Under the pieces are notes generated by a model. The model saw nothing but the letters and a program-made list of their open reading frames with translations, had not been told where the DNA came from and searched no databases. Position numbers and translations under genes: made by a program. Positions 58,130 through 64,000 of a stretch of 64,000 nucleotides of DNA are shown piece by piece. This stretch comes from Artemisia argyi (lineage: Eukaryota; Streptophyta; Magnoliopsida; Asterales; Asteraceae), in assembly GCA_030686995.1 (NCBI GenBank), contig CM060697.1, positions 40,087,959-40,151,958 on the forward strand. Reading direction: 5' to 3'. Each line of letters opens with the position of its first letter. The stretch's first letter is position 1.

Positions 58130-58840
58130 TACCTGATGTTGACTATTCCATCAAAAAGTTGGCTAGTCCAAAGGGTACAGCTTTGGTAAAGACACATCAA
58201 ATCTGTTGATAGCTGTAATGGTTTGCTCAAAACCATAGGGTAATCAACTCACCCATGCTTTATTGCTGAGAGTTGAAATGGTTGTCAATTGACCATGGAT
58301 TTTTCCTGTATGGATTCCAAATAATTGGCTAGCCCACATGTATATGGCTTGTGGTAAAGGCAGTGAAAAACCATATTTGGTATTCAGTTGACCAAGATGA
58401 TTTTTCATCAAAATAATTGACTAGTCCTGAGCAAACGGCTACAGGTAAAGACATCTCAAATCCGTTAATAGCTGATGATTTGCTAAAAATCATTTGGTCA
58501 TCAGTGTACCATAGTTTTCAAACTTAGAACATTTGGCTACTCCAGTAGTGATGGTTATTGGTAAAGAGACATCAAATCCATTATTTTCAATAATTCACCT
58601 CTCACAGGAGTTAACACACCTGGATGTGATGAGAATAGTATGAAACTAATTTGTTTTGATGTACAATTGGTCATTTGTTGCTGCAAAGAATGGCGTTTTC
58701 AAGTATGTGCTGATCATAGAGATCCTGCTGATGATGATTATTTGCTGATGATGTTCGATTTCAATCCTCTTGGTATGTAACTTCAAAGATCTATCAAGAA
58801 TCTTGAACTTAACCATGTCAAATTCAAGATTAGGGGTGGA
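58130..58840 (+). repeat. SIRE 3' internal region: tandem ~110-bp modules and polypurine tract
   Basis: Non-coding sequence between the env-like ORF and the LTR. Modules start at about 58158, 58324, 58423 and 58534, each with TTGGCTA(G)TCC or TTGACTAGTCC and then GGTAAAGACA-type cores. They are the source, or a relative, of the SIRE part of the two chimeric retroposons. The polypurine tract AAGATTAGGGGTGGA (58826-58840) directly precedes the LTR. A short A/T-rich stretch at 58000-58060 follows the ORF. Confidence 0.75.
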
Positions 58841-58841
58841 T

Positions 58842-59321
58842 TGTTGGGAATTCTGCTAAGAGAGAATTCTGCTGAAGAATCTGCTGATGGTTTCTACTGA
58901 AGACACAGATTCTGCTTATAGTTTAGTTTCTGCTGAAGTTTAGTTTCAGCATTAGTTGTTTCTGCGGATATAGTTTTTCCGTGTTTCATGTAATATAGTT
59001 AGGATATGCATGACTTTATTTAGGAAGTGATAATGCATATCTTTTAGAAGTTTTAGAATATACGTTTCTTGTGAAATGGTTTAGGGTTCTTTGTGTATAA
59101 AAGGAACACACGATTATGTATTGAAAAACATTTTGTAGAAAACACTTTGATAATTATTAAATATCCATAGAGGATCAATTGTTCTTAGTATTAAAACTTG
59201 TGTTTGTTTCCGCTTTAAAATACAAGTTACAGAGATTGTCTATTAGTGTGTTGGTGATTACATTAACATAACTAACGATTCTAGAGTGCTCAGAAGATCT
59301 ATCAAGGTTTTAGTTTCAACA
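58842..59321 (+). mobile_element. SIRE-type Copia 3' LTR
   Basis: About 480 bp from TGTTGGGAATTCTGC to ..TTTCAACA, giving the matching ends TGTTG/CAACA right after the polypurine tract. It has repeated TTCTGCTGA motifs near its start and a TATA-type box TGTATAAAAGG near 59094-59104. Only one LTR is in the window, so the right end is inferred from the inverted ends. Confidence 0.7.
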
Positions 59322-60130
59322 CTGGGGAAAATGGGTAAACGCCGAAACTATCTATCATTGTTTCTTTTGTTTATCTTATCTTATTCCTTCTATTCTTTTA
59401 TTCCTTTCTCTTCCCGTTTGTTATTTCATTGTAGTTTCTATTTGTTTTAGCGTGCGTTATTCTTTGGTCATACCTTTTACAACTTCTTCACGAGAGCGTT
59501 TTACTCTCCTTTGTCATTTCTTTCTATGTGTTTGATTTCGTTTCGCCGCCTTTCTTCGTCTTATTCTTGAAACAATATTTTCTTAAAATCCACACGAGAT
59601 TTCAAAGATTTACTTCTTTTATCGCCATTAAGAACTAAACCTTTTCATAATAACATGGATATTCGACGAACATTACTTTATATAATAATTGAGTATTATT
59701 TCTGATATGTATTACCCGTTAGGTTGTGCCGATCCAGTTTTGTTGTACTTGTACCACTTGATGTCGTGTGACTATACTTTTGATGCCGTTGTGCTCTTCT
59801 ACTTTTGATGCCATTGTGTTGACTAGTTGGTGCTAGTCGTTATATCTTGCGTTGCTGCATACTCAGGTGAGTTCATAGCCCCACTTTTATCTATTTTAAC
59901 TACTTTGCAAAATACTTGGGGTGAGATACATGCTCTGTTTTTACTTTGATCACAATAATTTGAAAACTGTTTTATGGAACTGAAAACTGATATTTTCTGG
60001 TACGATTTTTTATGAGATGCGAGCTATGATATTTAATGATTTGAAACTCACCCCACTTTTTACTATTCACTATGAGTATTTTCATGTACTAACGTTGGTA
60101 AATTCATTATTGATTACGAGTTGAATACTC
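59322..60130. other. Unassigned AT-rich flank
   Basis: No ORF. Contains CT-rich and low-complexity sequence, and a partial repetition of TTTTGATGCC(A/G)TTGTG near 59779-59818. It may be part of another LTR element, but I cannot assign it. Confidence 0.4.
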
Positions 60131-61195
60131 TTTTTTTTTTGGGTAAAAGGGATTCACCCTGGCAAAATATATTAATCACAGAAACAGTTTAAGTACAATG
60201 GAATGTGGCAGAAGTACCACATTAACCTCAAGCAATCGCTTGAACAACCACTACCATCTAAACGCTTGTGACATGCCACAAAGCGAAAAAACTAAAAACA
60301 TACAATAACTAGAACACCAATAGGAAACCTCTAACGAATGAAACAAGAATCGCCACACTTATCACCACGCTGCTTCGAAGGAGATTGATGAATCAAATGA
60401 GACTGCCTCCTTAAAAACCTCTCCAAGAAAAAACCCGTGGGAAAAACCTTGGAGTAGGGAAAAAAGAGTACAGCTCTCACTTGAATCTCCAACTAACAAT
60501 CCACCATGCCCCAAGCAACTTCCAAAGAGAACACATCAACAAGCAACGACCCAAACTCAAAAGAAAACCACGACATCAATGATGCATAAGAGAAGGGGGC
60601 AATTTCCACACACGAACGAGATCAACCACGTTCGCCGTCTTCTTAAACCTGAACGTGAGAAGCTTCAACCGAACCGTGGACTTGATAACATCAATAACTT
60701 GAGCTTCTGATCTAAATTGCTTCTTGAAAATCCGGCTGTTCCTTTCTTGCCATATAAAATAAGAAGTGGCAGCAAATAAAAGCTTAGAAACAACACTCCG
60801 AACCGACCTAGATTTAGCCGCCACAATAAGAGAATTAACAATATCATCCAACGACGAAGGCAACGAGCTAAAACCAGCATACAACTTCAACGAGCTCCAA
60901 ACCTGCATAGAATACGAACACTCAAAGAAAAGATGGTCATGAGAATCAGGTTGCATCCTATAAAGAGGACACAACAACGGGTCCGCATGATAAGTCACAT
61001 GATGCCTAATCAAATCTTGAGTCCGTAACCGCCTTTTCATAACTAACCACAGATGAAATGCATGTCCTGGAATCCGATGAGAAAACCATACCAGGTGATA
61101 CCAATCTACATTAATATCCCGAAACCTAATGCAATCCCAAACCAAAGAAACTGAAAACGGTCTAAAAATCCCATCACTAGAACGCCAAAATTCAT
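60131..61195 (-). mobile_element. 5'-truncated LINE (ORF2 3' end + 3' UTR)
   Basis: Minus-strand fragment with T10 at 60131-60140, the shared tail, and a 3' UTR with the hairpin AATGTGG/CCACATT near 60200-60225, homologous to 16155-17643. The 5' junction is near 61195 (uncertain by ~15 bp). I could not identify a convincing TSD. Confidence 0.85.
60576..61193 (-). pseudogene. LINE ORF2 C-terminus (zf-RVT)
   Basis: Minus frame from about NEFWRSSDGIFRPFSVSL through WYHLVWFSHRIPGHAFHLWL, CPLYRMQPDSHDHLFFEC and VVDLVRVWKLPPSLMHH to the stop at 60576. It is the zf-RVT domain, as in 16605-17643, with CPLC changed to CPLY (one zinc ligand lost). Coding similarity extends about 16 codons upstream of the first ATG (61145), so that ATG is internal. 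A fragment only. Confidence 0.85.
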
Positions 61196-62079
61196 TGATC
61201 CTCGGCTGGGATTAGATTGATCACCTATGATCAACCCGGGATAGTGGGGACGTGACTTGATCACTTACGTCTCACAAATGAATTTTGCGACACTGGGAGT
61301 AGTTATAACAGGATTATGTTCTGGGAAGATTTTCGATTTTGAAATTTTGGAAAATGGTGAATTTTTGCATATGAGCACGACACATTGGCATCACGAAACT
61401 TCATGAATTGAACGACACTTCGAATCGTTATATGCTTTCCGCCTCTGTGGAACTTTTGTTTGTCGTCATCTGATTTTGCTCGCACCGGGTCAGGTGAGAC
61501 TCGATTGACCGTTGTTTTGAATTCGAGCTGATTAATTTCTCTAACCCGACCGATATCGTAGTAAACACATTTGAGTTTGTTGGGGTATTTGTATTTGGTT
61601 TTGGCTCTATTTGAAAATGAAATTCTTGATTTTGTAATTTCGAATCTTGTTTGAAACTCCCTTTAACCTTGTTTGTCTATGGATTTGTTTCCGATTGCAT
61701 TATGGCATAAACTTTTAGGGGTATGTTACAGCCCTCACTGCGCAAACCTTACACTCTGTTGATGAACCAGGTTAGATCACTAGTCGTTTAAGTGCAATCA
61801 TTTTATAACTCTTGTAAGATGAACCTTTTGATGGAAGTGAACAACGAAAGGATCGATGAATCCTTGGCAAGGTTTAGAAAACATGCGATAGGTTGAATTG
61901 TAACCTAGCAGAAGTTTTAGGAACTTATGTAGAAACTTGAGCCACTATTTTAGGAAATGATACCTAACCCTTCACTTATCTCTTGGGAATACCAGATACC
62001 CATCTCATTATCTTCTTTATAAAACAATAAACTGTGATATGTTATTTTACAAAGTACATATGTAAGTTGACACGATGTT
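61196..62079. other. Unassigned sequence
   Basis: No convincing gene. A palindromic TTGATCACCTATGATCAA segment occurs near 61218-61236. The rest is AT-rich and may belong to an old LTR element. Confidence 0.35.
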
Positions 62080-62650
62080 TTGAAAATATTATTTCGGGAA
62101 ACTATTTTCTTGGCCATTTTATTTTGAGAACGCTATTTGACATACTATTCCAAATGCTATTTTGAATGATAAACATTGGTTTAGCTATTTTGAAAATGTA
62201 TTATATTGGTAAACTACTTGAAAACTCTTTTAGGGGTATGTTGGGTACGCTAATTTGACAAACTATTTTGGTTACTATTTTGGACAGTCAATGTTGTTTC
62301 ACTATTTAGAAGACAAATCGTATCGGTATACTAATTTGAAAACTATTTTGGATACACTATCGATACACTATACTTAGAACTATTTGGGAACACTCTTTTG
62401 GGCAATCTATTTTGAAAATACATTACCTCGGCATACTATTTTAAATACTGTATTGGGCAGTTAACTTTGGTTTCACTATTTTAAAGGTTTTGATACACTA
62501 CTGTGGGCCCTCTATTTTGGAAATGCACTATTTTGAATGTATTGTTTTGGAAATCCCTATCTTTGGAATGCCATTTGAATTGAATGTATTTTTTTGAAAG
62601 CTCTATTTTAGAAATGATATTTGAAAGCTATTTTGAAAACATAAATTCTC
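62080..62650. repeat. Degenerate CTATTTTGAAAA-type short repeats
   Basis: More than a dozen imperfect repeats of (A)CTATTTTG with variable spacing (about 20-40 bp), for example ACTATTTTGG, CTATTTTGAAAA and CACTATTTT. No ORF. Confidence 0.65.
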
Positions 62651-62884
62651 TGGTATTGCCCTAGATCATTAGGTCATGCATTGTTATCCCAGGACCTACG
62701 ATTTGTGAGAAATTAGGATACCCCACATTATAAGCTGATGAGTTGTATGACACTGTTGGTTGCCTTAGAAAACACTTCGACGATTGAAATGGACGCAATA
62801 ATGCTTTAGTTGTATAAGTTAGACCGTGGAGACTATAAACGAGATAATAGTGCTCATGAGGAAACAATAACGTTAAGCTTGTAA

Positions 62885-62999
62885 GTAAGCTTTTGCTTGA
62901 GGTTAATGTGGTACTTCAGCCACATTCCATTTGTACTTAACGATTTTTTGGTTATATTTACCGGGGTTAACCCCTTTACGAAAAAAAAAAAAAAGAGTT
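62885..62999 (+). mobile_element. Tail-only LINE insertion (~110 bp)
   Basis: Plus-strand fragment holding only the ORF2-type hairpin (AATGTGGTACTTCAGCCACATT), the shared tail (TTGTACTTAACGATTTTTTG, ACCGGGGTTAACCCCTTTACG) and A14. A possible TSD gcttgtaa is at 62877-62884 and 63000-63007. Confidence 0.75.
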
Positions 63000-64000
63000 G
63001 CTTGTAATGATCATGATAGAGGTTTGCCCTAGAGTTGTATTCTGAAGTTGATACTGCTGTAGAACCCTGATTGGTCACGACCTAGTGCAATTTAGGGATC
63101 ATTAACTGTTCACCTTGGAGAATTATTAACCATTTCACACCTTTACGCTTTAACCAGGGATCCACGTCATTTACCCTTTTTGCATCTACTTTGTTACCAC
63201 TACTTTGTTTAGTTAAAACAAGCATCTTATGGTATATTAAAACTACATATTTTACTTACACACTATCTATGTGTTTGCACTTTTTACTATGACTCGTTCT
63301 CACTAATCTTCGTTAAACTATTTTTAATACTTGAGCTTTTACCTCGTTTTACCTACTCAACTTTTTCCGTATTTAAACTTTACACTTTAACCGTGGGCCC
63401 ATAACCCACAAGTCGTTAGACATAGCACATTCATTAGCATTGTTTATCCTTTTTCACATCCTAAACATGTTTCGCTTCTAAACACTTTTGTTTTAAAAAC
63501 CTCCACCAATGGGGTATATTAGTCATAAAATAAATAGTTCCAAACCCTTATTTTGGCTTCATATAAACTTATTTTATTTTAATTATTTACGCACTTTAGC
63601 GATATCATTCTTTTTCAACTTTTACGAACCATCATATTTCAACTACGTTTATACTTTCACTATTTCTAAACATTTAGTAATCAAAGTGCCAAATACTATT
63701 ATGATATTTGTACATAAAATAACCTATTTGTCTTCTCATTATTTCACTTTAAATATCTTTACCCTAAATGATTTTATCCAAGTTTTCTATGAGTAATTAA
63801 CCCACTTACTACGTTATTCCACATTCCATTATTATTTTTCCACTACGCACACAAATTATTTCCCATTATTTTACCGACCATTTTGAGGTCCACCCATAAA
63901 ATGCTTTACTACTATATTTTGAAAACGAAATTTTGATCCTACCACTACTTTATAAACAATAAATTAAATTCTTAATGTCAATCACTATTTTTATATTTGT
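63000..64000. other. AT-rich sequence with no recognised feature
   Basis: Short open frames (for example 63509-63796) are Phe/Tyr/Ile-rich, typical of AT-rich non-coding DNA. No repeat structure or gene recognised. Confidence 0.5.

Noticed and set aside
63509..63796. 95-codon Phe/Tyr/Ile-rich frame
   Set aside because: Composition matches AT-rich non-coding DNA; no start context or homology recognised.

Overview
This is plant nuclear DNA, most probably from a daisy-family (Asteraceae) genome. It is almost entirely repeats: nested non-LTR (LINE-type) insertions, a 229-bp higher-order satellite, an Athila-type Ty3/Gypsy element and a SIRE-type Ty1/Copia element with an env-like ORF. The Asteraceae call is an inference from how closely the gag-pol and env-like proteins resemble families I know from Tanacetum, Artemisia and lettuce. 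I see no bacterial-style operons, rRNA, tRNA or CRISPR. The only clearly intact long coding sequence is a LINE ORF1 at 32979-34712 (minus).

Layout. 1-1045: 5' part of a minus-strand LINE ORF1 copy. 1046-5017: satellite. 5018-41255: a block of nested retroposons with remnants of ordinary genes between them (an N-terminal gene fragment at 19529-25458; exon-like pieces on minus at 26.0-26.6, 30.3-31.7, 32.1-32.3 and 39.7 kb, one resembling VPS24). 41256-45208: the same satellite in the same orientation. 45209-46111: a LINE ORF1 3' fragment. 46112-54681: a minus-strand Athila element (pol lacking integrase, gag, PBS, one LTR) inserted into the env-like ORF of a SIRE-type Copia element (54682-59321, ending in its 3' LTR). 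59322-64000: AT-rich sequence with two more LINE 3' fragments and a degenerate short repeat.

The retroposons form one system. At least 21 insertions end in the same roughly 60-nt 3' tail, finishing CCCTTTACCC plus A's, and twelve insertions have target-site duplications (TSDs) that can be read directly. Behind this tail lie four kinds of body: (a) ORF1-only elements, which reconstruct to about 2.65-2.7 kb each time nested inserts are removed and never contain ORF2; (b) non-coding elements of 1.35-2.0 kb with a conserved 5' end; (c) 3' fragments of a conventional LINE ORF2 with a C-terminal zinc-binding domain; (d) chimeras joining part of the SIRE 3' region to a LINE 3' UTR. Upstream of the tail, (a) and (b) carry small hairpins whose stems change by compensatory substitutions. 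The simplest reading is that one ORF2 machinery, intact elsewhere, recognises the tail and mobilises the rest in trans. This makes a plant counterpart of ORF1-only 'half-L1' elements and non-coding partners.

Most coding remnants are decayed. Many of their stops are C-to-T or G-to-A changes, as expected for methylated repeats. Three consecutive exons of one host gene each have a TGA where TGG would restore the reading frame.
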